DNA of 64,000 bases from Actinomycetes bacterium (lineage in GTDB: Bacteria > Actinomycetota > Acidimicrobiia > Acidimicrobiales > Microtrichaceae): assembly GCA_024222295.1 (NCBI GenBank), contig JAAEPF010000002.1:124001-188000 (forward strand), written 5' to 3'. The notes beneath the pieces are model-generated. The model saw nothing but the letters and a program-made list of their open reading frames with translations. It ran no database searches and was not told the origin of the DNA. This document shows positions 37,668 to 46,185 of the stretch, piece after piece. A program made the position numbers and the translations under genes. Numbering within the stretch: position 1 is the first letter of the stretch; every line of letters begins with the position of its first letter.

Positions 37668-38806
37668 AGCGCAACAGCCCTCTCGTGTGGTTGCTGGTCG
37701 CCGGCATCTCGGTCGCCGCCGTTGCGGTGCTGGTGCTGTCCGGAGGGAGCACAGCGCCACCATTCGACGTGTCGTCATCCGAACCCGACGGCTACCGGGC
37801 CATCGGCATTCTGCTCGGCGAGGCCGGGGTCGACGTGAGCAGCGCGGGGCCCGACGCAGAAGCCCTGCGCGCCGGGCCGGGCGAGGCCGTCGTGGTCCCC
37901 GTTGCCCAATACCTCGATGACGACCAGCTCGACACCGTTCTGGCCTCCGCGGAATCGGGCGCAACGGTTGTGTTCGGCGACTCGTCGGGGTTCTTCACCA
38001 TCGACCGACAGGAGCTCATGCGCACCCCTGCGTTGCCCGTGCCTCGAGGGTTCTGTGACATGGCCGATCTTGAGGACCTCGAAGCTGTCGACGACATCGC
38101 CGGAACACCGGCCTTTGCATCGGCGGGGGAGCAGCGGTGTTTCGACAGCGGCAACGGCCCAGTGGTGACCCGCGACTCCATGGGCTCAGGACAGCTCGTG
38201 ACCCTGGCGTCGCCATACGTGTGGGCCAACGCCAGGCTGCAACCCGACAAGGAGGAAGGCGGCCGGGCGCTGGACAACGGCCCGATGGCGGTTGCGCTGC
38301 TCGGCGACCGCGACTCGGTGCGTTTCGTCGAGGCCCGCCCGGCTCCGGGCTCATCTCCCAGTGGGACGCAGAACCCGGTAGCCCTGATGCCGCTGCCTGT
38401 GAAGATGGCATTGCTGCAGGTGGTCGGGGCCTTCTTGCTCTACGCGTGGTTCCGCGGCCGTCGCCTCGGCCGTCCCGTGCACGAGGACATGCCGGTCGAA
38501 GTCGCAGGATCCGAACTGGTCGAGGCTGTGGGCGGTCTGCTGAGGCGTAGCGGCACCCCTGCGAGCGCGGCCGAGGTGCTGCGCGCCCAGACCCGTCGCG
38601 ACCTGTCGGTGCGCCTCGGCGTGCCACCCACCGCTGACCCCACCCCTCTCGTGTCGGCCGTGGCCGCGAAAACCGGCCGCATGCCACAAGAGGTGCGCAA
38701 CACGCTCGTCGACGGCCGTGTTGGCACACCGGACGAACTCCTGGTGCTCAGCAGAGCGCTGGATGACCTGCACTCGGAGGTGCTCGATGCCAGATCCAGG
38801 CGATAA
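37664..38806 (+). CDS. DUF4350-type membrane protein of the MoxR cluster
   Basis: The 380-residue protein has an N-terminal membrane anchor (SPLVWLLVAGISVAAVAVLVLSGG), an outer domain of about 200 residues with two conserved Cys-containing segments (FCDMADLEDLE, GEQRCFDSG), a second membrane helix around 248-266 (ALLQVVGAFLLYAWFRGRRLGRPV), and a helical cytosolic part. Actinobacterial MoxR loci often carry this protein. GTG start overlaps the DUF4129 stop by four bases. Confidence 0.75.
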   Translation: MKRNSPLVWLLVAGISVAAVAVLVLSGGSTAPPFDVSSSEPDGYRAIGILLGEAGVDVSSAGPDAEALRAGPGEAVVVPVAQYLDDDQLDTVLASAESGATVVFGDSSGFFTIDRQELMRTPALPVPRGFCDMADLEDLEAVDDIAGTPAFASAGEQRCFDSGNGPVVTRDSMGSGQLVTLASPYVWANARLQPDKEEGGRALDNGPMAVALLGDRDSVRFVEARPAPGSSPSGTQNPVALMPLPVKMALLQVVGAFLLYAWFRGRRLGRPVHEDMPVEVAGSELVEAVGGLLRRSGTPASAAEVLRAQTRRDLSVRLGVPPTADPTPLVSAVAAKTGRMPQEVRNTLVDGRVGTPDELLVLSRALDDLHSEVLDARSRR

Positions 38807-39773
38807 CCCAGGTCCGCTCACCGATGGCTCGTTGGAGGCCATGCGCGCGTTGCGTGACGAGATCGGAAAGGTGGTGGTGGGCCAGGAGGGCACCCTGTCG
38901 GGTCTCATCGCGGCGTTGCTGGTGCGCGGTCATGTGTTGCTCGAGGGAGTGCCCGGCGTGGCGAAGACACTCCTGGTCAAGACCCTCGCCCAGGCACTCG
39001 ACCTCGACTTCTCACGGGTGCAGTTCACGCCTGACCTGATGCCCTCCGACGTGACCGGCCAGCTGGTGCTGTCGTCGCGCGATGCGTCGAGCTTCGAGTT
39101 CCGCGAGGGTCCGGTGTTCACCAACCTGTTCCTCGCCGACGAGATCAACCGCACACCGCCGAAGACCCAGGCAGCGCTACTGGAGGCGATGGAGGAGCGA
39201 CAGGTCACCGCGGAGGGGGTCTCGCGGCCACTGCCCGACCCGTTCGTGGTCATCGCAACCCAGAACCCGGTGGAGCAGGAGGGCACGTACCCGCTTCCCG
39301 AGGCCCAGCTCGACCGGTTTCTGTTCAAGCTCCTGGTGGGCTACCCGACCATGGAACAGGAGGTCGACGTGCTCGACCGCCACAACCGCGGCATGGATCC
39401 GCACGACATCGCGGCCGCCGGGGTACGGCCGGTGGCCAACGCCGCTCACCTCGCCGCAGCTCGTACTCACGTGGCGAACCTGACAGTCGAGGCGCCGGTG
39501 CTGCACTACGTGGTGGCGTTGTGCCGTGCCACACGCGAATCGCCGTCGGTGGACCTCGGCGTGTCCCCTCGGGGTGCCGCCGCCTTGTTGCACGCGTCCA
39601 AGGCTTGGGCGTGGCTGTCGGGGCGCACGTTCCTCACCCCCGACGAGGTCAAGGCAGTGGCCAAGCCGGCCCTGCGTCACCGTCTGCTCATCCGCCCCGA
39701 GCTCGAGCTCGAGGGAGTCACCGCCGACGGCCTGCTCGACTCGATTCTCAGCACCGTGCCAGCACCCCGCTGA
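38787..39773 (+). CDS. MoxR-family AAA+ ATPase
   Basis: The 328-residue ATPase has Walker A GVPGVAKT near 54-61, Walker B LFLADEINRTPPKTQAALLEAMEERQVT near 115-142, an Arg-rich sensor 2 and the typical YPLPEAQLDRFLFKL. MoxR chaperones fold or switch on VWA or metalloproteins; the adjacent DUF58 protein is the usual partner. Its start overlaps the preceding gene by 20 bases. Confidence 0.93.
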   Translation: MPDPGDNPGPLTDGSLEAMRALRDEIGKVVVGQEGTLSGLIAALLVRGHVLLEGVPGVAKTLLVKTLAQALDLDFSRVQFTPDLMPSDVTGQLVLSSRDASSFEFREGPVFTNLFLADEINRTPPKTQAALLEAMEERQVTAEGVSRPLPDPFVVIATQNPVEQEGTYPLPEAQLDRFLFKLLVGYPTMEQEVDVLDRHNRGMDPHDIAAAGVRPVANAAHLAAARTHVANLTVEAPVLHYVVALCRATRESPSVDLGVSPRGAAALLHASKAWAWLSGRTFLTPDEVKAVAKPALRHRLLIRPELELEGVTADGLLDSILSTVPAPR

Positions 39774-39774
39774 C

Positions 39775-41094
39775 ATGTCCCTGCTGCCCACCAGACGCGC
39801 AGCCCTGGTCGCCCTCGTGGCGGCCGCCGGGTTGCTCGCGTACCGGGGTGAGGCGGTGCAGCCCTGGGCTGGCGCACTCGTGGTCACGGCCCTGGTGCTG
39901 GCGGTATCACTGCTCGACGGGCTCATCGGCACCTCTCCGTCCAAGGTGGTCCTCCAGCGCCGTCATCCGCCGGTGGTCGTGGCCGGGCGCCGGGCCGACG
40001 TGGAATGGACGGTGCGCAGCGAGTCGAGGCGGGCCCTCACCGTGCATGTGGCCGACCGGTTGGCACCGTCGCTTCGAGCCGGGTCGCGGCGGTTCCGTGT
40101 GCGGGTGCCGGCAGGGGGTTCGGCGACCCTCTCCACCACGGTCCAGCCGCTGCGCCGTGGGCGATTCGAGCTGGACCGCCTGAGCCTGCGCATCGAGGGA
40201 CGCCTCGGCCTGGGTGCCCGCCAGCGAGACGTGCCGCTGGCCACAGTGCTGCGGGTCCACCCGCCCTTCCGCTCCGCCCAGGAGGCCGAGCTGCGCATCC
40301 GCCGGGCGCGCATACTCGAGGTGGGGATGCGCTCGGCCAAGGGACTCGGCGGCGGCACCGACTTCGAGCAGCTGCGCGAGTACGGCCCCGACGACGAGTT
40401 CCGGCGGATCGACTGGACCGCCACGGCGCGGGCCTCCAAGCCGATCGTGCGCACCTACCGCGCCGAGCGCAACCAGCGCGTGATGTTGCTGCTCGACAAC
40501 GGCCGCGTCATGGCCGGCCGGGTCGGTGGAGTGCCCAGGGCGGAGCACGCGATCGACGCCGCGATGATGCTCACCGCCGTGGCCACGCGCCTGGGTGACC
40601 GCTGCGGACTCGTCGCCTTTGACCGCGAGGTGCGAGCGGTCGTGCCCCCGGCACGCCATACCGACCAGCTCGGCAGGGTGACCGAGGCGATGTATGCGCT
40701 CGAACCGGTGCTGTCCGAGTCCGACTACGCCGGCGCCTTCAGTGAGGTGGTCGCCCGGTTCCGCCGACGGGCGATGCTCGTGGTTCTCAGCGACCTACTC
40801 GAGCAGGCGGTGACCGACTCGTTGATACCGGCGCTGCCGCTCATCACCCGCACCCACCTCGTGGTGGTGGCCGGCGTGCGCGACCCTGCGGTGCAGCACT
40901 GGGCGCGCGGGTCAGCAGCCGATGACGACGAGGTGTTCCGCAAGGTCGCAGCTGTGACGGCGATCGACAACCGGCGGCGCACAGCGGCGAAGCTCCGCTC
41001 GTTGGGAGCGATCGTGGTCGATGCCGAGCCGGGTGCACTGGCGGTCGACCTCGCGGACACGTACCTGCACGTGAAGTCGACCGGCCGCCTCTAG
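39775..41094 (+). CDS. DUF58 domain protein
   Basis: The 439-residue protein has two N-terminal membrane helices (about 9-25 and 33-50), a beta-rich part and the DUF58 core GLGGGTDFEQLREYGPDDEFRRIDWTATARASKPIVRTY at about 195-233, then a VWA-like fold (VMLLLDNGRVMAG, DRCGLVAFD). It sits in the membrane and is the probable client or partner of the MoxR ATPase encoded just upstream. The ATG follows the moxR stop by one base. It converges with the SpoIIM-like gene by a 4-base overlap. Confidence 0.9.
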   Translation: MSLLPTRRAALVALVAAAGLLAYRGEAVQPWAGALVVTALVLAVSLLDGLIGTSPSKVVLQRRHPPVVVAGRRADVEWTVRSESRRALTVHVADRLAPSLRAGSRRFRVRVPAGGSATLSTTVQPLRRGRFELDRLSLRIEGRLGLGARQRDVPLATVLRVHPPFRSAQEAELRIRRARILEVGMRSAKGLGGGTDFEQLREYGPDDEFRRIDWTATARASKPIVRTYRAERNQRVMLLLDNGRVMAGRVGGVPRAEHAIDAAMMLTAVATRLGDRCGLVAFDREVRAVVPPARHTDQLGRVTEAMYALEPVLSESDYAGAFSEVVARFRRRAMLVVLSDLLEQAVTDSLIPALPLITRTHLVVVAGVRDPAVQHWARGSAADDDEVFRKVAAVTAIDNRRRTAAKLRSLGAIVVDAEPGALAVDLADTYLHVKSTGRL

Positions 41095-42146
41095 CCGATC
41101 ACCACCCCACGGGCGGCCTGTGCCTCGGCCTCGGCGATGTCGTCACGGGTCAGTTCGTTCATGAGCCCGCTGAGGCCCCTGCGTTCCGCTCGCTGGCCGA
41201 GCAGCACGACGTAGGCACAGAACGACACCAACACGGCCACACCCACGCCGACGCGCAGGGCGGTGGGCATTCCCGAAGGCGTGACGAATCCCTCGATGAA
41301 GCCCGCCACGGCGAAGCACAACACGAGCCCCATGATGATCACCACCGAGCGTAAGCCCTCCTCGGCGAGTGCCTGGCCGCGGGTGCGGTCACCGGGCGAC
41401 ACGATCGCCCAGCTGATCCGCAAGCCGGCAGCACCCGCGATCAGGATCGCTCCGATCTCCAGCAGGCCGTGTGGAGTGATCAGGCCCCAGAACTGGGGGC
41501 CTTCGCCGGCGTGGTGCATCACGGCGGCCATGACGCCCACGTTGAGGCCGTTGTAGCCGAGGATGAACGCAGGGCCGATCACGGGAATGAGCCCCGATGC
41601 GAATGCCAGGAACGACACGTAGATGTTGTTGACCGTCACCGTGCCCGCGAAGTTCTGCGCCGCGTCAGAGGAGTAGTAGTCGGCGAACTCGGACTCGGCG
41701 ATCGACTGCTGGAGTTCCGGAGGCACCGAGGCGTCGAGCACGGCCGGGTCGTTGACGAGCCAGAACCCCATTACCACAGCCGGGATCATGAAGCAGGCGA
41801 AGGCGACTGCGATGTAACGGCGTGAAACCCAGACCGCGGCGGGAAACGCCTCAGTGAAGAACCGGGCGACCGTCCGCGCCGGGTTGCCGCGGCCCTGGTA
41901 GATGACGACCCGCGCCTCGCCCAACAGGCGGGAGAGCCGCAGGATCACATCCGGGTCGCCGTAGATGGTGCGCACGTGGCTGAGCTGGGCAGACGTGCGC
42001 TGGTAGGCGGCCACCAGTTCCTCGATCTCGGCGTCGTCGAGGCGGTTGCCGCTGCCGCCGGGCATCCTGCGACCTGCCTTGGAGGACAGCTCCGACAGGC
42101 GCTTCCACTCTGGCTCGTGGATCTGGATGTAGCGGTCGATGTCCAT
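41091..42146 (-). CDS. Stage II sporulation M-like (DUF95) membrane protein
   Basis: The 351-residue protein has an N-terminal helical part (LDDAEIEELVAAYQRTSAQLSHVRTIYGDP) and then six membrane segments with LGYNGLNVGVMAAVMHHAG and LWGLITPHGLLEIGAILIAGAAGLRI-like features, the mark of the SpoIIM/DUF95 family. Members in non-sporulating Actinobacteria sit with RDD and MoxR genes and may be involved in membrane traffic or septum work. Divergent from the RDD gene with 22 bases between starts. Confidence 0.85.
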   Translation of the reverse strand: MDIDRYIQIHEPEWKRLSELSSKAGRRMPGGSGNRLDDAEIEELVAAYQRTSAQLSHVRTIYGDPDVILRLSRLLGEARVVIYQGRGNPARTVARFFTEAFPAAVWVSRRYIAVAFACFMIPAVVMGFWLVNDPAVLDASVPPELQQSIAESEFADYYSSDAAQNFAGTVTVNNIYVSFLAFASGLIPVIGPAFILGYNGLNVGVMAAVMHHAGEGPQFWGLITPHGLLEIGAILIAGAAGLRISWAIVSPGDRTRGQALAEEGLRSVVIIMGLVLCFAVAGFIEGFVTPSGMPTALRVGVGVAVLVSFCAYVVLLGQRAERRGLSGLMNELTRDDIAEAEAQAARGVVIG

Positions 42147-42155
42147 CTCCACCGC

Positions 42156-42161
42156 TACCGT
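42156..42161 (+). promoter_or_regulatory. Leaderless -10 of the RDD gene
   Basis: TACCGT ends seven bases before GTG 42169. Confidence 0.5.
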
Positions 42162-42168
42162 AGGCCCC

Positions 42169-42990
42169 GTGAGAGCGGGTGTGGTCACTCCTGAGGCAGT
42201 GGTGCTCGACCTGCCGACAGCCGGCGTGGCCACGAGAGCGTTCGCCCGGGCTCTCGACCTGGTGATCCAGGCGTTTGTGGCCTTCGCCCTGCTCATGGGT
42301 ATCGGCGTGATCGCGCCCTTGGGTGTGAGCCCCGTCTTGCTCGGATTGTCGACAATGGTGTTCGTGCTGGTGATCTGGCCCATCGGCATGGAGATCCTGT
42401 GGCGGGGACGCAGCGTCGGAAAGGCGGCATTCGGGCTGTGGGTCACCGGTGCCGACGGCTCGCCGGTGCGCCCGCGCCAGTCGATCGTGCGTGGGCTGCT
42501 GGCCCTCATCGACATCTACCTGTCGCTCGGTTTCCTGGCCCTGATCTCGGCCATGCTGTCACCGACCTCGCAGCGCCTCGGCGACATGGCCGCTTCCACG
42601 GTCGTGGTGCGTCACCGCACTCGCGGGTCGATGACCAGCCCGATCGTGTTCTACCCGCCGGCAGGCCACGAGGCCTATGTGGCCAACCTCGACGTGAGCC
42701 GACTCGACGAGGAGGACTTCGCTCTGATCCGCGAGTTCCTCCTGCGAGTCGGTGATCTGTCGGCGCAGGTCCGCAGCACCCAGGCCCACGAGCTCGCAGA
42801 AGCGGTGAGACCGCGCATAGGGCACACACTGCCGGCGGCAATGGCGCCCGAGACGTTTCTGGTGTGCGTGGCGTCGGCATTCCAGTGGCGCGAGGGCGGG
42901 CTGCTGCGCGACGTGGCCCGTGGTGTTGCCCCGGTCATGCCCACCAACTTCGGGCCGGTCGGTGGCCAGGCCCCCGTCGGCAGGGCGTGA
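42169..42990 (+). CDS. RDD-family membrane protein
   Basis: The 273-residue protein has an RDD domain with ATRAFARALDLVIQAFVAFALL (Arg, then Asp) near 19-40, then a membrane segment, GRSVGKAAFGLWVTGADGSPVRPRQSIVRGLL and RLGDMAASTVVV, with a cytosolic helical tail of about 110 residues. RDD proteins are membrane proteins of uncertain role, usually next to SpoIIM-like genes as here. Confidence 0.88.
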   Translation: MRAGVVTPEAVVLDLPTAGVATRAFARALDLVIQAFVAFALLMGIGVIAPLGVSPVLLGLSTMVFVLVIWPIGMEILWRGRSVGKAAFGLWVTGADGSPVRPRQSIVRGLLALIDIYLSLGFLALISAMLSPTSQRLGDMAASTVVVRHRTRGSMTSPIVFYPPAGHEAYVANLDVSRLDEEDFALIREFLLRVGDLSAQVRSTQAHELAEAVRPRIGHTLPAAMAPETFLVCVASAFQWREGGLLRDVARGVAPVMPTNFGPVGGQAPVGRA

Positions 42991-43015
42991 CAGCGATCTG
43001 AACGCCGTTTAGTTT
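42987..43015 (+). promoter_or_regulatory. Promoter of the carotenoid oxygenase gene
   Basis: GTGACA (42987-42992), a 17-base spacer and TAGTTT (43010-43015) match a housekeeping promoter. The leader is about 25 bases. The -35 overlaps the RDD stop codon. Confidence 0.5.
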
Positions 43016-43044
43016 GTGGGGCGACGGGAACTCGGGGTCGGGAC

Positions 43045-44787
43045 ATGGCAACGCTGACACGCAATCTGTTCCACGGCGCAGGTGAGGGGGATTGGAACCT
43101 CGAGGTCATCGACGGCCACTGGCCGGTCGACGCGTACGGCGACGTGTTCGTGATCGGGCCTGACAAGCGCGAACCCGCAGGCCACTGGTTCAACCAGTTC
43201 GGCCTGTTGCACCGGTTCTCGATGCAGGCAGGTCCCGATGGCCGCCTCCAGGCCCGGGCGCGGCGCATGAACACCCCCGTGGCCATGCTCGCCCGCAAGT
43301 ACCCCAGGTTGTTCCACACCCGCGAGTTCGCACAGGTGTCGCCCTTCGGTGTGTCCAACATGGCAAACACCAATGTGCAGACCATCGACGGCCGACTGTT
43401 CGTGGGCTACGACGCCGGCCGCCCCATCGAGGTCGATCCTGTCACGATGGAGGTGATCACCCCCGTGGGGGCCAATGGCGAGTGGGCGCAGATGGCGCCG
43501 GGCCTGCTCGAGCCGATGTGCCCGGTGGCAGCCCATCCGGCGCCGTCGTGGGAGGAGCGGTGCGTCTACTTCGTCAACTACTTCCCCATGCCGGGCGCCC
43601 CCACGCACGTGGCGCGCTGGGGACTGTCGGGGCCGATCGAGCGCTGGCCCGTCGAGGGCATGAGCCCGTTCGACTCGATCCACGACATCAAGGCCACGCG
43701 AAACCACCTGGTGTTCTGTGACCTGCCTTTCAGGATCGAGGCACAGGCGCTCAGCGGCAGGGGGCCGCGGGAGATCCCCAACCAGGACGTCACGCAGTTG
43801 TGGATCATCGCCAAGGAAGACCTGCGGCGCACCCCGCCGGGCCAACCCGTGCAGGCGACCGAGGTGCAGATCCCGATCCCCGCCGGTCACTTGATGGTCG
43901 ACGTCGACGATGACGACGGCATCCTGCGTGTTCACCTCGAGCACATCGCCCTGGCTGACCTGATGATCACCCTCGCCGCGGGAGAGACGGCACACTCCGG
44001 GCAACGGGTGGTGCAAGACCACGAGGGGATCGTGTCGATCGCCCAGCAGCCGGGCTGCATGGGCAGCTACGAGATCCTGGCTGCCACCGGCGAGATCCGT
44101 CGTGCCGAAACCATGTGGGATGACAGGTTCTGGGGCGGCACGCTGTCCACCTACGACTACTCCAGCGCCCAGGCCCGCGAGCGGGTCACGCAGGCCTGGT
44201 ACTGCGGCACCGGTTTCGATCCCGACCTCGTGTCCGAACAGTGGTGGCGGCTCTACGAGAACGCGGGCAACGAGCATCTGGTGGACCTCGCCGACCTTCC
44301 CGGCGAGGGTCGACCGGGTGCGCTGGCCCACTTCGACCTCCAGTCGGGCAAGGTCGCCGGTGTGTTCTCCTATGAGGAGCCGGGCACCTTCCCGTCGCCG
44401 CCCACGTTCGTTCCCCGGCGCGACCCGAGCGGGCCCAACGACGGTTACGTGATGGTGCTGGTGCACCGGGGCGACTGGCGTGACGGCACCCTCGGTGCGG
44501 GCAAGGAAGTCCACATCTTCGACGCGCAGGACATCGAGCGGGGGCCACTGGCGCGGGCGTCGGCTGCCGGGTTCAACCCGCCGCTGCTGTTGCACTCCTA
44601 CTGGATGGACCGGCGGGTGGGCCCCAGGCCGAGCAACTACCGCGTGTCCAAGATGCGCGATGTGGCCGGAGCCCTGGCCAGCTTCGTGCGGGTTCCGAAG
44701 ACCTGGGTCGGTGCAGGCAGGGAGCTGCGTCGCCAGGCCCGGGAGGGCACCCCGGCGGGGTACGAGTCGTCCCGCGTCGAGCTCTGA
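43045..44787 (+). CDS. Carotenoid oxygenase family protein
   Basis: The 580-residue protein fits the RPE65/carotenoid cleavage family: an early DVFVIGPDKREPAGHWFNQFGLLHRFSM, LFVGYDAGRPIEVDP and four candidate iron-binding His: H164 (AAHP), H213 (SIHDIKAT), H282 (IPAGHLMV) and H517 (LLLHSYWMD). The iron-His array is inferred by position. Members split double bonds in carotenoids, stilbenes or lignin-like phenols; the substrate cannot be told here. No carotenoid synthesis genes lie nearby. Confidence 0.82.
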   Translation: MATLTRNLFHGAGEGDWNLEVIDGHWPVDAYGDVFVIGPDKREPAGHWFNQFGLLHRFSMQAGPDGRLQARARRMNTPVAMLARKYPRLFHTREFAQVSPFGVSNMANTNVQTIDGRLFVGYDAGRPIEVDPVTMEVITPVGANGEWAQMAPGLLEPMCPVAAHPAPSWEERCVYFVNYFPMPGAPTHVARWGLSGPIERWPVEGMSPFDSIHDIKATRNHLVFCDLPFRIEAQALSGRGPREIPNQDVTQLWIIAKEDLRRTPPGQPVQATEVQIPIPAGHLMVDVDDDDGILRVHLEHIALADLMITLAAGETAHSGQRVVQDHEGIVSIAQQPGCMGSYEILAATGEIRRAETMWDDRFWGGTLSTYDYSSAQARERVTQAWYCGTGFDPDLVSEQWWRLYENAGNEHLVDLADLPGEGRPGALAHFDLQSGKVAGVFSYEEPGTFPSPPTFVPRRDPSGPNDGYVMVLVHRGDWRDGTLGAGKEVHIFDAQDIERGPLARASAAGFNPPLLLHSYWMDRRVGPRPSNYRVSKMRDVAGALASFVRVPKTWVGAGRELRRQAREGTPAGYESSRVEL

Positions 44788-44891
44788 ACGCCCGAGGCCC
44801 AGGTCTGTGCCCGCCGTGCCGGTGGCCAGTTGGGCGAGTCCCGACGGAGGCCTGATCCGGCCGCCGGCTTCTTCTCGTGGCAGTGGGTACT

Positions 44892-44897
44892 TAACCT
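44892..44897 (+). promoter_or_regulatory. Leaderless -10 of the cysteine desulfurase gene
   Basis: TAACCT ends seven bases before GTG 44905; this supports the longer start over ATG 44941. Confidence 0.45.
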
Positions 44898-44904
44898 TGG
44901 CGGT

Positions 44905-46185
44905 GTGAACGCAGCCGGGCCCGCCGAGGGCCCCGACGAGATGGGACCCCGCGTCGACATGGTCGACATGGTCGACATGGACCACGCCGCCACCACGGCG
45001 CTCTGCGACGAGGCGCGTGAGGCGATGGAACCGTTCCTCGCGTCGGCGCGCGTGTCAGTGGCGTACGGCAACCCTTCGGGGTCGCACTCGATAGCACGCG
45101 CTGCGGTGAGGGCCGTCGACGAGGCCCGCGAACAGGTCGCCTGGTCGCTCGGCTGCCGACCTTCCGAAGTGGTGTTCACCTCCGGCGGAACCGAGGCCGA
45201 CAACCACGCGATCACAGGTGGCATGCCGCCGCGCCCGGGCCGGCCGGTCTGTTCGGCGGTCGAGCACCACGCGGTGCTGGAGCCGACTCGGTTGCTCGGT
45301 GGTGAGGTGGTGGCCGTGGATCGCCTCGGGCGGGTTGACCTGACCGCACTGGCGCACGCGCTGGCAGCCTGCGAGCGCACCGATGGGCCGACGCCCGGCG
45401 TCGTGTCGGTGATGCTCGCCAACAACGAGCTCGGCACCATCAACGACGTGTCTGCGGTCGCAGAGGTGGTGCGTGACGTCTTGCCCCATGCAGGTGTGCA
45501 CACCGACGCGGTGCAGGCGGCCCCCTGGCTGGACGTGGCCGTGCTGGCGGCCGACGCAGACCTGCTGAGCGTTTCTGCCCACAAGCTGGGTGGCCCGAAG
45601 GGCACAGGCGCACTGGTCGTGCGAGACCCCACTCCCATCAACCCGCTTCTGATCGGTGGTGCCCAGGAGCAGGAGCGCCGCGGTGGCACCCACAACGTCG
45701 CCGGCATCGTGGGCTTCGCTGCCGCGCTCGGTGCCGCCGTCTCCAACCGGTGTGAGCGGGTGCGCTCGACGGCGGCTCGTCGCGACCGACTTGCCGGCGA
45801 GCTCACCGCCACCATCGAGGGTGTCATGGAGACCGTCGGACCTGCGGTCGCCGCCGGGCTGGGCCTACCCGCTGACCGGTCACATCTCCTTCCGGGTCAC
45901 TGCCACCTGCTGGTGGACGGGGTGGGAGGAGAGGAACTGCTGCTCGTGCTCGAGAAGAACGGTGTATGCGCCTCCGCGGCCTCGTCGTGCGCATCGGGCG
46001 CGGTCGGCGCATCGCACGTACTGGACGCGATCGGTCTGGGGGCAGTGCCCGCGGCGTCGCTGCGCCTGAGCCTCGGGGTCGACACCACGGACGAGGATGT
46101 CGAGGCCACGGTTGCGGCCATGTCCCGCTCGGTGTCGCACATCCGCTCCATTGCTGCCGCAGGCGAGAACGCGGGCCTTCGATGA
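44905..46185 (+). CDS. Cysteine desulfurase (IscS/NifS-like)
   Basis: The 426-residue PLP enzyme takes sulfur from cysteine. Marks: HAATT at 27-31, YGNPSGSHS near 54-62, SGGTEADN near 93-100, PLP-Lys227 in SVSAHKLGGPKGTG and the sulfur-carrying Cys segment CASAASSCASGAVGASHVL near the end. Next to mnmA it would supply sulfur for tRNA thiolation. The N-terminus carries three exact copies of a 9-base unit (VDM repeated). The start GTG 44905 is backed by a -10; ATG 44941 is possible. Confidence 0.92.
   Translation: MNAAGPAEGPDEMGPRVDMVDMVDMDHAATTALCDEAREAMEPFLASARVSVAYGNPSGSHSIARAAVRAVDEAREQVAWSLGCRPSEVVFTSGGTEADNHAITGGMPPRPGRPVCSAVEHHAVLEPTRLLGGEVVAVDRLGRVDLTALAHALAACERTDGPTPGVVSVMLANNELGTINDVSAVAEVVRDVLPHAGVHTDAVQAAPWLDVAVLAADADLLSVSAHKLGGPKGTGALVVRDPTPINPLLIGGAQEQERRGGTHNVAGIVGFAAALGAAVSNRCERVRSTAARRDRLAGELTATIEGVMETVGPAVAAGLGLPADRSHLLPGHCHLLVDGVGGEELLLVLEKNGVCASAASSCASGAVGASHVLDAIGLGAVPAASLRLSLGVDTTDEDVEATVAAMSRSVSHIRSIAAAGENAGLR
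44953..44979 (+). repeat. Three tandem copies of a 9-base unit in the cysteine desulfurase N-terminus
   Basis: GTCGACATG occurs three times in a row, in frame, encoding Val-Asp-Met three times just before the conserved DHAATT. Length could vary by slippage. Confidence 0.9.

Noticed and set aside
43009-44985. 658-codon minus-strand frame, longer than the real gene opposite it
   Set aside because: The plus strand has the recognisable carotenoid oxygenase; the minus product is low-complexity and has no family match I can name.
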